DNA of 64,000 bases from Rhizobium vallis (GTDB taxonomy: Bacteria; Pseudomonadota; Alphaproteobacteria; Rhizobiales; Rhizobiaceae): assembly GCF_003985155.1 (NCBI RefSeq), contig NZ_ML133687.1:899144-963143 (forward strand), written 5' to 3'. Both the position numbers and the translations under genes were made by a program. A model generated the notes under the pieces. That model saw nothing but the letters and a program-made list of their open reading frames with translations. It had not been told where the DNA came from and made no database searches. This document shows positions 52,761 to 62,184 of the stretch, in pieces. Within the stretch, counting starts at the first letter, position 1. Each line of letters starts with the position of its first letter.

Positions 52761-54059
52761 TTAGTTTTCCCCGCGAACGCGCATCATCTGCCGAAAGGCG
52801 CGCCGCTTTAGTGCAGGTATTGCGTTGATGGTGCGCATGGCGCCGCGCGTCACAGCGAGCTGAACTCGACCGACAACAGGCCGATGGGCGAGATCGCTGG
52901 CATCCATCTGCCTTTTCGATTCCTGGACTGCTTCGGCGCTATAGCGAAGCATCTCGACTTCATAGGCATGAATGGCTTCGATGATCGGCCTTCGTCCTTG
53001 CTCCGCTTCAACAAGCATGCGTCCAAGCAGAGCGGCATCGCGAAGCGCGGTATTGGCGCCCGCGCCTCGTCCGGGTGTCATCGTATGGACGGCGTCACCG
53101 AGCAGAGTGACATTCGAACTCGTCCAGGGTTTCAGCGGGACGGAGGTCCTCATCTTGACGTCGTGGATCGTCGAGGGCTCCGTCGCACGAATGAGTGCGC
53201 GCAGATGCGGGTGCCAGTCGCGGGTGATCTCCAGGCCAAGCTCTCGCAATTGTTCGCCGCTGAGGCCGGACGGGTCGCGCGGGAAATTCTGCCGCGCGCC
53301 CCATATGCCCCAACCGATGCTGTCCTCGTCGAGTGCTTCGACGAAATCCGGCCATCGGGCAGCAAAACCGGGGTCGCTTCTGGTCTCAGTGAACTCGAGC
53401 GAGTGAATGATTGCGCCGAAGCCCATCGGCGCCATGATCAGCGACATGCCTTGGAACATTTTGTCCGACAGCAGCGCTTTCGTCTCGACCGTTATCGGAA
53501 TTTTGCCTCCGAGCGACACCATCCCCGTGTCTTCCAGACGCGCATCAGGCAGACGTTGCCTGCGTACGGTCGAACTCGTGCCGTCTGCGCCGACCAGCAC
53601 ATCGCCTGTCGCGAGGCTTCCATCCTGAAAGCAGGCGGTGACCGACCCGTCGTCATTGGTTGTGTAACTTTGAAGCGCCTTCCCGAAGAAGACGTCGTCC
53701 TCCAGTCCCCTGAGCAGAACCCGCCTCAGCGTCTTTCGAATGACGTTCCTTTCACCGTCGAGCGCGTTCGGGCCTGCATCATCGATATCGAAGCTCAGCA
53801 CTTCGCCTAGCTGTTCAGTGAGCATGTTGAAATAACGCGGCGACCTGGCGCAGGTGGCGACATAGAGATCGTAGAGCTCGCCGGGGATACAGGCTTTCAG
53901 CGCTCGGCTTCCAGCCGGGCTGATGCCGACGCGATAACCACCGGTGTTGGCGTTCGGCGCGAGGTCGCGCTCATAGACGGCAATGCCAACGCCGGCCTGT
54001 TTGAGCAGATGAGCGAGCGCCAAACCGCCAGTCCCGGCGCCGATAATCAAAACCTTCAT
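52761..54059 (-). CDS. FAD-dependent monooxygenase (PHBH/TetX-like)
   Basis: A 432-residue flavoprotein of the group A hydroxylase family (PF01494 type). FAD motifs: IIGAGTGGLALAHLLKQAG (about residues 5-23), VLVGADGTSSTVRR (about 160-173) and LLGDAVHTMTPGRGAGANTA (about 297-316). No membrane part. It probably hydroxylates an aromatic compound or an antibiotic; TetX relatives are resistance enzymes. The gene begins 4 bp after the PadR stop, so PadR controls it in the same transcript. Its stop is 67 bp from that of the convergent NUDIX gene. Confidence 0.9.
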   Translation of the reverse strand: MKVLIIGAGTGGLALAHLLKQAGVGIAVYERDLAPNANTGGYRVGISPAGSRALKACIPGELYDLYVATCARSPRYFNMLTEQLGEVLSFDIDDAGPNALDGERNVIRKTLRRVLLRGLEDDVFFGKALQSYTTNDDGSVTACFQDGSLATGDVLVGADGTSSTVRRQRLPDARLEDTGMVSLGGKIPITVETKALLSDKMFQGMSLIMAPMGFGAIIHSLEFTETRSDPGFAARWPDFVEALDEDSIGWGIWGARQNFPRDPSGLSGEQLRELGLEITRDWHPHLRALIRATEPSTIHDVKMRTSVPLKPWTSSNVTLLGDAVHTMTPGRGAGANTALRDAALLGRMLVEAEQGRRPIIEAIHAYEVEMLRYSAEAVQESKRQMDASDLAHRPVVGRVQLAVTRGAMRTINAIPALKRRAFRQMMRVRGEN

Positions 54060-54063
54060 GGTA

Positions 54064-54684
54064 TTAGCCCTGGTCGAGTTTGGGGTCGGTGGAGAATTTC
54101 GCGGCGATCTGCCTCAGCCACTCCTCTGTCCAGGTGATGCGCTGGGCGCTGAGGTCCTCGACAATGCTGCTCACCCAGGACAATTCGGTTGCGTGAAGCG
54201 CCCGGAGATATTCCATCTCGAGAAGGAAGAGCCTCGGAACGGCCTGCGCTTCCTGCAGAGCTTTGTCGATGCGGCGAAGCTCCGACTCGATGGCTTTTGC
54301 TCTGAGTTCAAGCTGGCTCGCCACATCATCAGGAGTAAGCAGAGGAAGAAACGACATGGCTGCGGGGAATTCCGGATATTCCCGCGTCGGCGTCGACAAT
54401 ATCGCCCGCATCCATTCCAACGCGACGCCGCGGCCCTTCTCCGTAATCTCGTATACGGTCCGCTCGGGACGCTTGTCATCCCGGACTGTTTTTTGCGGCG
54501 TGATCAAACCCTCGCGTTCGAGGCGCTGGATTGTTTGATAAAGGCTCGCCCTCTGCGTGACATTGATCACCTCATCCTTGCCGCGCTCCTTGATGAGCCG
54601 TTGCATTCGGTAGGGATGCATCGGCTCTTCCATGAGCATTGCAAGGACGGCGAGTGCGATTGGAGAACGTTTGATGGTTGTCAT
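54064..54684 (-). CDS. PadR family transcriptional regulator
   Basis: A 206-residue repressor from ATG 54684; a frame to 54720 is unlikely. The winged helix-turn-helix (SPIALAVLAMLMEEPMHPYR and LYQTIQRLEREGLITPQK, about residues 8-70) is the PadR N domain, followed by the Vir-type C-terminal helices used for dimerisation (about 100-200). PadR proteins often repress detoxification enzymes and respond to the compound. The adjacent FAD monooxygenase, 4 bp downstream, is the probable target. Confidence 0.92.
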   Translation of the reverse strand: MTTIKRSPIALAVLAMLMEEPMHPYRMQRLIKERGKDEVINVTQRASLYQTIQRLEREGLITPQKTVRDDKRPERTVYEITEKGRGVALEWMRAILSTPTREYPEFPAAMSFLPLLTPDDVASQLELRAKAIESELRRIDKALQEAQAVPRLFLLEMEYLRALHATELSWVSSIVEDLSAQRITWTEEWLRQIAAKFSTDPKLDQG

Positions 54685-54718
54685 AGTTATATGAATACTA
54701 GTTAGTTTATGACTATTC
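54683..54718 (-). promoter_or_regulatory. Candidate PadR operator
   Basis: The AT-rich stretch upstream of the PadR ATG holds two near-repeats, TAGTTATATG (54684-54693) and TAGTTAGTTTATG (54699-54711), plus TATGAC against GTCATA. It is in the right place for an autoregulated PadR promoter. Function is inferred. Confidence 0.4.
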
Positions 54719-54845
54719 AATGGCTACCCAAAAGCTGCTGGCTCAATGGTCAGTGCAAGACTGGATCGATGACCGTGAATCTGTCACTTGCCAATCCGGC
54801 CGTTTCCAAAGCGCAAGTTTCCGCATTAAGGTAATAGCGCTCAAA

Positions 54846-54863
54846 ATTTCATACGACTGTCAC
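54846..54863 (+). promoter_or_regulatory. Candidate PHO box before phnM
   Basis: ATTTCAT-ACGA-CTGTCAC: two 7-bp direct repeats (5 of 7 and 6 of 7 matches to CTGTCAT) with the 4-bp spacer of a PhoB box, 56 bp before the ATG. Phosphonate genes are PhoB-controlled in many bacteria. Confidence 0.5.
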
Positions 54864-54919
54864 GAAGCGGTTCTATCCGCTGCGGTTTGAAATCACCGAA
54901 TACGGCCAGGAGAAAGCCC

Positions 54920-56089
54920 ATGTGGCTCAGCAATTTCACCCTCGTTCTCCCAAACGAGGTGGTGAGCGAAGGTTCCGTGCGTGTCGAGGATGGCGCCATC
55001 GCCGAGATCAAAGCGGAGCCGGTTGCCGGTGCTGCCATCGATGGTGGCGGGCGGCTGCTGATGCCTGGTTTCGTCGACCTGCACGGCGACATGATCGAGC
55101 GCGAGATTGCGCCGCGGCCGAATGCGCATATGCCGATCGATTTCGGTATACACGAACTTGACAAGAAGCTTGCCGCCGCCGGTGTTACGACGGCGTTTGC
55201 CGCCGTCTCCTTCGCGACCGAAAGCGTCTACGGCCACGTCCGCTCGCTGGAGACGACGTCGGCAGTGATCGAAGGTATCAACCGCCTGCGCGATGACCTC
55301 CTCATCGATCACCGTGTTCATGCCCGCTATGAAATCACCAATGTGGGTGCCGCCCCCGCGCTCGAGCGCCTGCTGAATGCCGACCAGATCGACATGGTCT
55401 CGCTGACCGACCACACGCCTGGCCAGGGCCAGTACAACAACCTGCCAAGCTACATCCTCAGCATTTCCGAGCGTCGCGCCATCTCCGAGGAAATGGCGGC
55501 CGAGATCGTCGCCAAGCGCATCGCCATGCGCAACAATCCCGAGATCGAGGCCAAGCTGAAGGAGATTGTCGCGCTGTCGCTGAAGCACAAGCTGTCGCTT
55601 GCCTCGCATGATGATGACAGCGTCGAAAAAGTCGCCGAAATGCATGATCTCGGCGTCACCATCAGCGAGTTTCCGGTCACCGCACCTGCGGCCGAAGAGG
55701 CGCGCCGCCGCGGCCTCTGGACGTTGATGGGCGCGCCGAACGCCCTGCGCGGCCAGTCGATGTCGGGCAATCTCAGCGCCCTCGATGCCGCAAAAGCCGG
55801 GCTACTCAGCGTCATCGCCGCCGATTATCATCCTGCGGCTTTCGTGCCCGGGATTTTCAAGCTCGCTGACATGGTGGAAGGCGGCCTGCCGGCCGCCGTC
55901 GCCATGGCGACGGGCAATGCCGCCCGTTCCGCCGGCCTGCTGGACCGCGGCGAGATCGCCATCGGGCAGCGCGCCGATCTGGTCGCGGTCGAGCCGGGCG
56001 ACATCAATCGCATCCGCGCCACCTTCCGCGCCGGCCGTTTCGTCTACAGCGACGGCACGCTGCATCCGTTGCGGGCGCTGGCGGCCTAA
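54920..56089 (+). CDS. phnM: PhnM-type alpha-D-ribose 1-methylphosphonate 5-triphosphate diphosphatase
   Basis: Amidohydrolase-superfamily enzyme that removes pyrophosphate from the ribosyl phosphonate triphosphate in the C-P lyase pathway. It has 389 residues from ATG 54920 (AGGAGAAA just before). Metal-site motifs: PGFVDLHGDMIEREIAPRP (about residues 49-67), SLTDHTPGQGQYNNLPSY (about 167-184), LASHDDDSVEK and ADYHPAAFVPGIF. No other phn gene lies near, so it is either a detached pathway member or a second copy. It is convergent on purN, with a 4-bp overlap of the stops. A candidate PHO box precedes it. Confidence 0.88.
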   Translation: MWLSNFTLVLPNEVVSEGSVRVEDGAIAEIKAEPVAGAAIDGGGRLLMPGFVDLHGDMIEREIAPRPNAHMPIDFGIHELDKKLAAAGVTTAFAAVSFATESVYGHVRSLETTSAVIEGINRLRDDLLIDHRVHARYEITNVGAAPALERLLNADQIDMVSLTDHTPGQGQYNNLPSYILSISERRAISEEMAAEIVAKRIAMRNNPEIEAKLKEIVALSLKHKLSLASHDDDSVEKVAEMHDLGVTISEFPVTAPAAEEARRRGLWTLMGAPNALRGQSMSGNLSALDAAKAGLLSVIAADYHPAAFVPGIFKLADMVEGGLPAAVAMATGNAARSAGLLDRGEIAIGQRADLVAVEPGDINRIRATFRAGRFVYSDGTLHPLRALAA

Positions 56090-56757
56090 GCGCGGTCGCC
56101 GATCATCGAGATGAGCTGAGCCTTCGGTGCGACAATCGAGGTCTCCACGCCTACAGTCTTGCCGCCTTCCATCGTCACGCGGCCTTCGGCAAAGAGCCGC
56201 AACGCTTGCGGATAGATCTGGTGCTCGACGGTGAGCACGCGCGCGGCAAGGCTTTCGGCCGTGTCACCTGTGAGAAGCGGCACGGCCGCTTGGCCGATCA
56301 CCGGCCCCTCATCCATGCCTTCGGTGACGAAATGCACCGTGCAGCCGGCGATGCGCATGCCGGCGTCGATGGCGCGCTGATGCGTGTGCAGGCCCGGAAA
56401 CAACGGCAGCAGGGAAGGGTGGATATTGAGCATACGGCCTTCGTAACGCTGGATGAAGGTCGCCGTCAGCAGCCGCATATAGCCCGCCAGGCAAAGGATG
56501 TCGGGAGAAAGCGTATCGAGCGCCGCAAAGATTGCCGCCTCATGCGCCTCCTTGCTGGCATAGTCCTTGCGGGGGAAGGCGAAGGTGGCGATGCCTTCGG
56601 CCGCTGCCTTGGCGAGCCCGCCGGCATCCGCCTTGTCGGAGATCACGCCGACGATTTCGGCCGGAAAGTCCGCCGGCTTGGCCGCTGCGACCAGCGCCAT
56701 CATGTTGGAGCCGCCACCTGATATGAAGACGACGACGCGTTTGCGCGGCGTGCTCAT
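56086..56757 (-). CDS. purN: Phosphoribosylglycinamide formyltransferase PurN
   Basis: Folate-dependent formylation of GAR in purine synthesis. It has 223 residues. [16 protein letters not shown] (phosphate loop), the catalytic Asn and His in [13 protein letters not shown], and the Asp in [10 protein letters not shown] match the family. Its start overlaps the purM stop by 4 bp, so the two are coupled, the standard purMN pair. It is on the minus strand, like purF, 56 kb away. The N terminus [11 protein letters not shown] is short and typical. Confidence 0.96.
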   Translation of the reverse strand: MSTPRKRVVVFISGGGSNMMALVAAAKPADFPAEIVGVISDKADAGGLAKAAAEGIATFAFPRKDYASKEAHEAAIFAALDTLSPDILCLAGYMRLLTATFIQRYEGRMLNIHPSLLPLFPGLHTHQRAIDAGMRIAGCTVHFVTEGMDEGPVIGQAAVPLLTGDTAESLAARVLTVEHQIYPQALRLFAEGRVTMEGGKTVGVETSIVAPKAQLISMIGDRA

Positions 56758-57827
56758 ATGGCAAGCGTACCCTTGTAAACAGTGCCGGCAGCGCCTTCGT
56801 CACGGGCAATCATGCGGCCGAGCGTGACGACTTTTTCGCCCTCGGCTTCAAGCGCCTTCGATACAGCGGCGACATTCTCTTCAGCGACGACGACGATCAT
56901 GCCGATGCCGCAGTTGAAGGTGCGCAGCATTTCCTTGGCCTCGACGCCGCCCGTCTTGGCGAGCCACGAGAAGACCTGCGGCACCTTGACGGCCGCAAGA
57001 TCGATCTCGGCGGCCAGATGTTTCGGCAGCACGCGCGGAATATTCTCCGGGAAGCCGCCGCCGGTGATATGGGCAAGCGCCTTCAGCGCACTCGTCTCGC
57101 GGATCGCCTTCAGAAGCGGCTTCACATAGATGCGGGTCGGCTCGAGCAGCGCTTCGCCGAGCTTCTTGCCTTCAGCGAACGGCGCCGGCGCATCCCAGCC
57201 GAGGCCGGAGAGCGAAACAATCTTGCGCACCAGCGAGAAGCCGTTGGAATGAACGCCGGAGGAGGCGAGGCCGAGGATCACGTCGCCCTCGGCGATATCG
57301 CCTGAAGGCAGCAGCTTGCCGCGTTCGGCAGCACCGACGGCAAAGCCGGCGAGATCGTAATCGCCGGAGGAATACATGCCGGGCATTTCAGCCGTCTCGC
57401 CGCCGATCAGCGCGCAGCCCGCCTCACGGCAGCCGGCGGCGATGCCGCCGACGATCGCCGCACCCTGGTCGGGATCGAGCTTGCCGGTCGCGAAATAATC
57501 GAGAAAGAACAGCGGCTCGGCGCCCTGGACCACGAGATCGTTGACGCACATGGCGACGAGGTCGATGCCGACAGTGTCGTGGTAATCCGCATCGATCGCG
57601 ATCTTCAGCTTGGTGCCGACGCCGTCATTGGCGGCGACGAGAACCGGATCGGTAAAGCCTGCGGCCTTGAGGTCGAAGAGGCCACCGAAGCCGCCGATCT
57701 CGCCGTCGGCGCCGGGGCGGCGGGTCGAGCGCACCGCGGGCTTGATCTTCTCGACGAGGAGGTTGCCGGCATCGATGTCGACGCCTGCATCGCTATATGT
57801 CAGGCCGTTTTTCCCAGACTGGCTCAT
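56754..57827 (-). CDS. purM: Phosphoribosylformylglycinamidine cyclo-ligase PurM
   Basis: AIR synthase of purine synthesis, 357 residues. [20 protein letters not shown] (about residues 9-28), [28 protein letters not shown] and [16 protein letters not shown] are the ATP-binding and active-site motifs. It overlaps purN by 4 bp. The ATG at 57827 is divergent from the AI-2E family gene. No purine riboswitch is visible upstream on the minus strand. Confidence 0.97.
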   Translation of the reverse strand: MSQSGKNGLTYSDAGVDIDAGNLLVEKIKPAVRSTRRPGADGEIGGFGGLFDLKAAGFTDPVLVAANDGVGTKLKIAIDADYHDTVGIDLVAMCVNDLVVQGAEPLFFLDYFATGKLDPDQGAAIVGGIAAGCREAGCALIGGETAEMPGMYSSGDYDLAGFAVGAAERGKLLPSGDIAEGDVILGLASSGVHSNGFSLVRKIVSLSGLGWDAPAPFAEGKKLGEALLEPTRIYVKPLLKAIRETSALKALAHITGGGFPENIPRVLPKHLAAEIDLAAVKVPQVFSWLAKTGGVEAKEMLRTFNCGIGMIVVVAEENVAAVSKALEAEGEKVVTLGRMIARDEGAAGTVYKGTLAI

Positions 57828-57981
57828 GCTGGTCTCCGATGGCTATTTTCAGGCGGCTAACATGCCGCGTCATCTGCCGGTCGCAATTGCATGACAGGGC
57901 CGTTTATGCAAGCGCTGCATGGGAAAAGCCCCCAATTTCCCGCGCCTTCCCGCAGCCTTTTCGGGATTTGGCGCAACAGGG

Positions 57982-58010
57982 TTGACCATCTTTACGCCTG
58001 CATCCTATGT
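57982..58010 (+). promoter_or_regulatory. Predicted promoter for the AI-2E gene and hdaA
   Basis: TTGACC (57982-57987) and CTATGT (58005-58010) are 17 bp apart, a good match to the rhizobial sigma-70 pattern. It lies 62 bp before the ATG at 58073. Confidence 0.55.
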
Positions 58011-58072
58011 GCTGATGGCCGCGTCGGATCGGATGCGGCATTCAGCGACGGCGAGCGATCAGCGGGGAAGCG

Positions 58073-59197
58073 ATGCCACAGCATGTCAGCGGCAACAGTC
58101 TCAAGCGCCAGATCTTCTTCTGGCTGGCCGTGCTCGTCTTCTTCATCGCCTTCCTCTATGTCTTTAGCTCGATCCTGCTGCCTTTCATCGCCGGCATGGC
58201 GATCGCCTATTTCCTGGATCCGGTGGCCGACCGGCTGGAGCGTCTCGGCCTGAGCCGCATGATGGCGACGGTCGGCATCCTCGTTGCCTTCGTCATCGTC
58301 TTCGCCTTGGCGTTGATGATCCTCATTCCCGTGCTTATCAGCCAGTTCAACGATTTCGCCGGGCGGCTGCCGGGTTATATCAGTCAGCTGCAGGAGTTCA
58401 TCACTCAGACGCAGAATTCGCTGCTGCCGGACTGGGTCAAGAGCCAGGCCGGCACGATCAAGGACAATCTCTCGGGCATTCTCTCCGAAGGTATGGGCTT
58501 CCTCACTGGGCTCTTCGCGCAGATCTGGAATTCCGGCAAGGCGATCGTCGACGTCATATCGCTGCTCGTCGTCACCCCCGTCGTCGCATTTTATATCCTG
58601 CTCGATTGGGACCGCATGGTCTCCAAGGTCGATCAATGGATCCCCCGCGACTATGTCGGCGATGTCCGCCAGATCGCCAAGGAGATCGACCAGGCAATTG
58701 CCGGCTTCATCCGCGGCCAGGGTTCTCTCTGCCTCATCCTCGGCATCTATTATGCCGCCGGCCTCTCGCTCGTCGGACTGAATTTCGGCCTGCTGATCGG
58801 CCTCTTCGCCGGCATGATCAGTTTCATTCCCTATGTCGGCTCGATGGTTGGCCTCGTCCTCGCCATCGGCGTGGCGATCGTGCAGTTCTGGCCGGATTAT
58901 CCCTGGATCGGCCTGGTGCTGGCCGTCTTCTTCAGCGGCCAGTTCCTGGAAGGCAATATCCTGCAGCCGAAGCTCGTCGGCGAAAGCGTCGGCCTGCATC
59001 CGGTCTGGCTGATGTTTGCGCTCTTTGCCTTCGGCGCGCTTTTCGGTTTCGTCGGTCTTCTGGTCGCCGTGCCGGCTGCCGCCGCCGTTGGCGTGCTTGT
59101 TCGCTTCGCGCTTTCACGCTACCTTCAGAGCGATCTTTATTTTGGCGTCTCGCCCAGTGGCCGCGCCCGGAAGACGAAATCAGTTCCCAATGAATGA
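58073..59197 (+). CDS. AI-2E family transporter (PerM/TqsA family)
   Basis: A 374-residue polytopic membrane protein of the AI-2E exporter family. It has about eight hydrophobic segments, including IFFWLAVLVFFIAFLYVFSS and the end ALFAFGALFGFVGLLVAVPA. The characteristic GLFAGMISFIPYVGSMVGLV (about residues 240-265) and LEGNILQPKLVGESVGLHP (about 280-300) are family signatures. The substrate is unknown and need not be AI-2. It overlaps hdaA by 8 bp, and in alpha-proteobacteria such a permease is often next to hdaA, so expression is linked. Confidence 0.9.
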   Translation: MPQHVSGNSLKRQIFFWLAVLVFFIAFLYVFSSILLPFIAGMAIAYFLDPVADRLERLGLSRMMATVGILVAFVIVFALALMILIPVLISQFNDFAGRLPGYISQLQEFITQTQNSLLPDWVKSQAGTIKDNLSGILSEGMGFLTGLFAQIWNSGKAIVDVISLLVVTPVVAFYILLDWDRMVSKVDQWIPRDYVGDVRQIAKEIDQAIAGFIRGQGSLCLILGIYYAAGLSLVGLNFGLLIGLFAGMISFIPYVGSMVGLVLAIGVAIVQFWPDYPWIGLVLAVFFSGQFLEGNILQPKLVGESVGLHPVWLMFALFAFGALFGFVGLLVAVPAAAAVGVLVRFALSRYLQSDLYFGVSPSGRARKTKSVPNE

Positions 59198-59903
59198 CGT
59201 GAAGAACGCTGATCCGAAGCGCAGGGCCGGAGAACAGTTGTCGCTGCTGTTTTCGCACGATGCCGCAAGCGGACGTGACGATCTCCTGATCTCGGAGCGT
59301 CTTGCGGCTGCCGTTTCGATCGTCGATGCCTGGCCGGAATGGCCATCGCCGGTCGTCGTGCTCGCCGGCCCCGTCGGCTCGGGAAAATCCCATCTCGCCC
59401 GTATCTGGAGCGAATTGAGCGGCGCCGTCAGCATCCATCCGGAGCTCGGCTCGGACGCAGCGGTTGCCGCTGCCGCCGGCCCGGTGCTGTTCGAGGACGC
59501 CGATCGCCTCGGCTTCGACGACAATGCGCTCTTCCACGTCATCAACAGCGTCCGCGAAAACGGCACCAGCCTGCTGATAACAAGCCGTCTTTGGCCGATG
59601 TCGTGGCCGGTTCTACTGCCCGATCTGCGTTCGCGTCTGAAGGCCGCCACCGTCGTCGAGATCGGCGAGCCCGACGAGGCGCTCTTGTCGCAGGTGATCG
59701 TCAAGCTCTTCGCCGACCGGCAGCTTTATATAGATGACAAACTCGTGCTCTATATCGTTAACCGCATGGAGCGGTCGCTGAACGCGGCCCAGACGATCGT
59801 CGAAAGGCTTGACCGGCTGGCCCTGTCGCGGGGCACGAAAATCACCCGGTCACTTGCTGCCGAAGTATTGAATGAATTGGGAAATTCGGAACCGGCCGAT
59901 TGA
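59190..59903 (+). CDS. hdaA: HdaA, regulator of DnaA activity
   Basis: A 237-residue DnaA-related AAA+ protein that promotes hydrolysis of DnaA-bound ATP at the replisome (RIDA). It starts at ATG 59190, within the upstream gene. The clamp-binding stretch EQLSLLFSHD lies near residues 15-24, Walker A VLAGPVGSGKSHLARIW (about 56-72) and the helical domain with VSIVDAW near 41-47. The lid ends with SLNAAQTIVERLDRLALSRG. It is much shorter than DnaA and lacks a DNA-binding domain. The 8-bp overlap with the AI-2E gene gives translational coupling. ppk follows, 64 bp past its stop. Confidence 0.9.
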   Translation: MNDVKNADPKRRAGEQLSLLFSHDAASGRDDLLISERLAAAVSIVDAWPEWPSPVVVLAGPVGSGKSHLARIWSELSGAVSIHPELGSDAAVAAAAGPVLFEDADRLGFDDNALFHVINSVRENGTSLLITSRLWPMSWPVLLPDLRSRLKAATVVEIGEPDEALLSQVIVKLFADRQLYIDDKLVLYIVNRMERSLNAAQTIVERLDRLALSRGTKITRSLAAEVLNELGNSEPAD

Positions 59904-59935
59904 CTGTCACAGTTCCGTCGTGAAACTGATATAAT
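59904..59935 (+). promoter_or_regulatory. PHO box and -10 element of ppk
   Basis: Three 11-bp-spaced heptamers: CTGTCAC (59904-59910), CCGTCGT (59915-59921) and CTGATAT (59926-59932), each matching CTGTCAT at 5 or 6 of 7 positions. A TATAAT lies at 59930-59935, with the second and third repeats over the expected -35, a PhoB-activated layout. It begins right after the hdaA stop and is 33 bp before the ppk ATG. Confidence 0.6.
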
Positions 59936-59967
59936 TGCCGTCGCGATTGAAACGGGGTAAGCGGACC

Positions 59968-62172
59968 ATGGATAGTGCAGTCGCAGAACATCAGGAACTC
60001 ACCCCGGAAATCAACGACAACACCCCTCCGCTGGAAGAGCTGCTCAAGAGCCCCGAGCGTTTCATCAACCGAGAATTTTCCTGGCTGCAGTTCAACCGTC
60101 GCGTCCTGGAAGAGACTTTGAATACCGAGCATCCGCTGCTCGAGCGCGTCCGCTTCCTGTCGATCTCGGCCGCCAACCTCGATGAATTCTTCATGGTGCG
60201 TGTTGCCGGCCTCGAGGGCCAGGTGCGCCAGAATATCGCCATCCGCAGCCCAGACGGCAAGACGCCGGCCGAACAGCTCGACTCGATCCTGCAGGAGATC
60301 GACCATCTGCAGATGGAGCAGCAGGCCTCACTCGCCGTGCTGCAGCAGTATCTCGCCAAGGAAGACATTCTGATTGTGCGCCCCGGCGCTTTGAGCGATG
60401 CCGATCGCCAATGGCTTGCCGCCGAATTCGAACAGGCGATCTTCCCCGTGTTGACGCCGTTGTCGATCGATCCGGCTCACCCGTTCCCCTTCATTCCCAA
60501 TCTCGGTTTCTCGATCGGCCTGCAGCTCGTCAGCAAGAGCGGCCGCGAGCCGATGACGGCGCTGCTGCGCTTGCCGCCGGCCCTCGACCGCTTCGTCCGC
60601 CTGCCGGATGAGGGGACCACGATCCGCTACATCACCTTGGAAGATGTCGCCAACATCTTCATCCACCGGCTTTACCCGGGTTATGAGGTGCAGGGCTCTG
60701 GTACCTTCCGTGTCATCCGCGACAGCGATATCGAAGTCGAGGAAGAGGCCGAAGATCTGGTCCGCTTCTTCGAAACGGCGTTGAAGCGCCGCCGCCGCGG
60801 TAAGGTAATCCGCATTGAGACCGACTCGGAAATGCCGGCCTCGCTGCGCCAGTTCGTCGTCCAGGCGCTCAGCATTCCCGACAATCGCGTCGCCGTTCTG
60901 CCGGGCCTTCTGGCGCTGAACACCCTCTCCGAGATCACCAAGGCGCCGCGCGACGATCTCAGGTTTCTCCCCTATAATGCGCGATTTCCCGAGCGCGTCC
61001 GCGAACATGCCGGCGATTGCTTCGCCGCAATCCGCGAAAAGGACATGGTCGTCCATCACCCCTACGAATCCTTCGACGTGGTGGTCCAGTTTCTTCTCCA
61101 AGCTGCGCGCGATCCTGATGTCCTGGCGATAAAGCAGACGCTTTACCGCACCTCTAACGACAGCCCGATCGTCCGCGCGCTGATCGATGCCGCCGAAGCC
61201 GGCAAGTCGGTGACGGCGCTGGTCGAGCTCAAGGCCCGTTTTGACGAAGAGGCGAATATCCGCTGGGCGCGTGATCTCGAGCGCGCCGGCGTGCAGGTCG
61301 TCTTCGGTTTCATCGAACTCAAGACCCACGCAAAGATGTCGATGGTCGTCCGCCGCGAGGAGGGCAAGCTCAGAACCTATTGCCACTTGGGAACGGGCAA
61401 TTACCACCCGATCACCGCGAAGATCTATACCGACCTGTCCTATTTCACCTGCAATCCCGTCATCGCGCATGACATGGCGAATATCTTCAATTTCATCACC
61501 GGTTACGGCGAGCCGGAACAGGGCATGCAGCTTGCAATCTCGCCCTATACGATGCGCCCGCGCATCCTGCGCCACATCGAAGAAGAGATCCAGCATGCCA
61601 GGAACGGCGCCCCGGCCGCGATCTGGATGAAGATGAACTCGCTCGTCGATCCCGACATCATCGACGCGCTCTATCGCGCCAGCCATGCCGGCGTCGAGAT
61701 TGACCTCGTCGTGCGCGGCATCTGCTGCCTGCGCCCGCAGGTGCCCGGCCTCTCGGAAAAGATCCGCGTCAAGTCGATCGTCGGACGCTTCCTCGAGCAC
61801 AGCCGCATCTTCTGCTTCGGCAACGGCCATGGCCTGCCGTCCGACAAGGCGCTGGTTTACATCGGTTCTGCCGACATGATGCCGAGAAACCTCGATCGTC
61901 GCGTCGAAACCATGGTTCCGCTCACGAATCCGACTGTTCATGAGCAGGTCTTGTCACAGATTATGCTCGGCAACGTGATTGACAATCAACAAAGCTACGA
62001 GATATTGCCCGACGGTACGTCGCGACGCATGGAAGTGCGCAGGGGCGAGGAACCGTTCAATGCGCAGCAGTATTTCATGACCAATCCGAGCCTCTCAGGC
62101 CGTGGTGAAGCCCTGAAGTCCAGTGCGCCGAAGCTGATCGCCGGCCTGCTCGAAGGCCGCAACAACAAGTAA
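59968..62172 (+). CDS. ppk: Polyphosphate kinase PPK1
   Basis: Makes inorganic polyphosphate from ATP. It has 734 residues from ATG 59968 ([11 protein letters not shown]); the earlier in-frame codons are unneeded. The N domain ([18 protein letters not shown]) is diagnostic. Two phospholipase-D-like domains carry the autophosphorylated His region [15 protein letters not shown] (about residues 468-482), and the C-terminal [20 protein letters not shown]. The final stretch matches the family to the end. ppx follows 12 bp later. A strong PHO box precedes the gene. Confidence 0.97.
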   Translation: MDSAVAEHQELTPEINDNTPPLEELLKSPERFINREFSWLQFNRRVLEETLNTEHPLLERVRFLSISAANLDEFFMVRVAGLEGQVRQNIAIRSPDGKTPAEQLDSILQEIDHLQMEQQASLAVLQQYLAKEDILIVRPGALSDADRQWLAAEFEQAIFPVLTPLSIDPAHPFPFIPNLGFSIGLQLVSKSGREPMTALLRLPPALDRFVRLPDEGTTIRYITLEDVANIFIHRLYPGYEVQGSGTFRVIRDSDIEVEEEAEDLVRFFETALKRRRRGKVIRIETDSEMPASLRQFVVQALSIPDNRVAVLPGLLALNTLSEITKAPRDDLRFLPYNARFPERVREHAGDCFAAIREKDMVVHHPYESFDVVVQFLLQAARDPDVLAIKQTLYRTSNDSPIVRALIDAAEAGKSVTALVELKARFDEEANIRWARDLERAGVQVVFGFIELKTHAKMSMVVRREEGKLRTYCHLGTGNYHPITAKIYTDLSYFTCNPVIAHDMANIFNFITGYGEPEQGMQLAISPYTMRPRILRHIEEEIQHARNGAPAAIWMKMNSLVDPDIIDALYRASHAGVEIDLVVRGICCLRPQVPGLSEKIRVKSIVGRFLEHSRIFCFGNGHGLPSDKALVYIGSADMMPRNLDRRVETMVPLTNPTVHEQVLSQIMLGNVIDNQQSYEILPDGTSRRMEVRRGEEPFNAQQYFMTNPSLSGRGEALKSSAPKLIAGLLEGRNNK

Positions 62173-62184
62173 AACTGGACATAA

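Noticed and set aside
54767..54800. Further CTGTCAC at 54780 as part of a PHO box
   Set aside because: The neighbouring heptamers do not repeat at an 11-bp period, unlike at 54846.
60328..61941. 537-codon open frame antisense to ppk
   Set aside because: Same reason: it mirrors a conserved gene and lacks conserved motifs.
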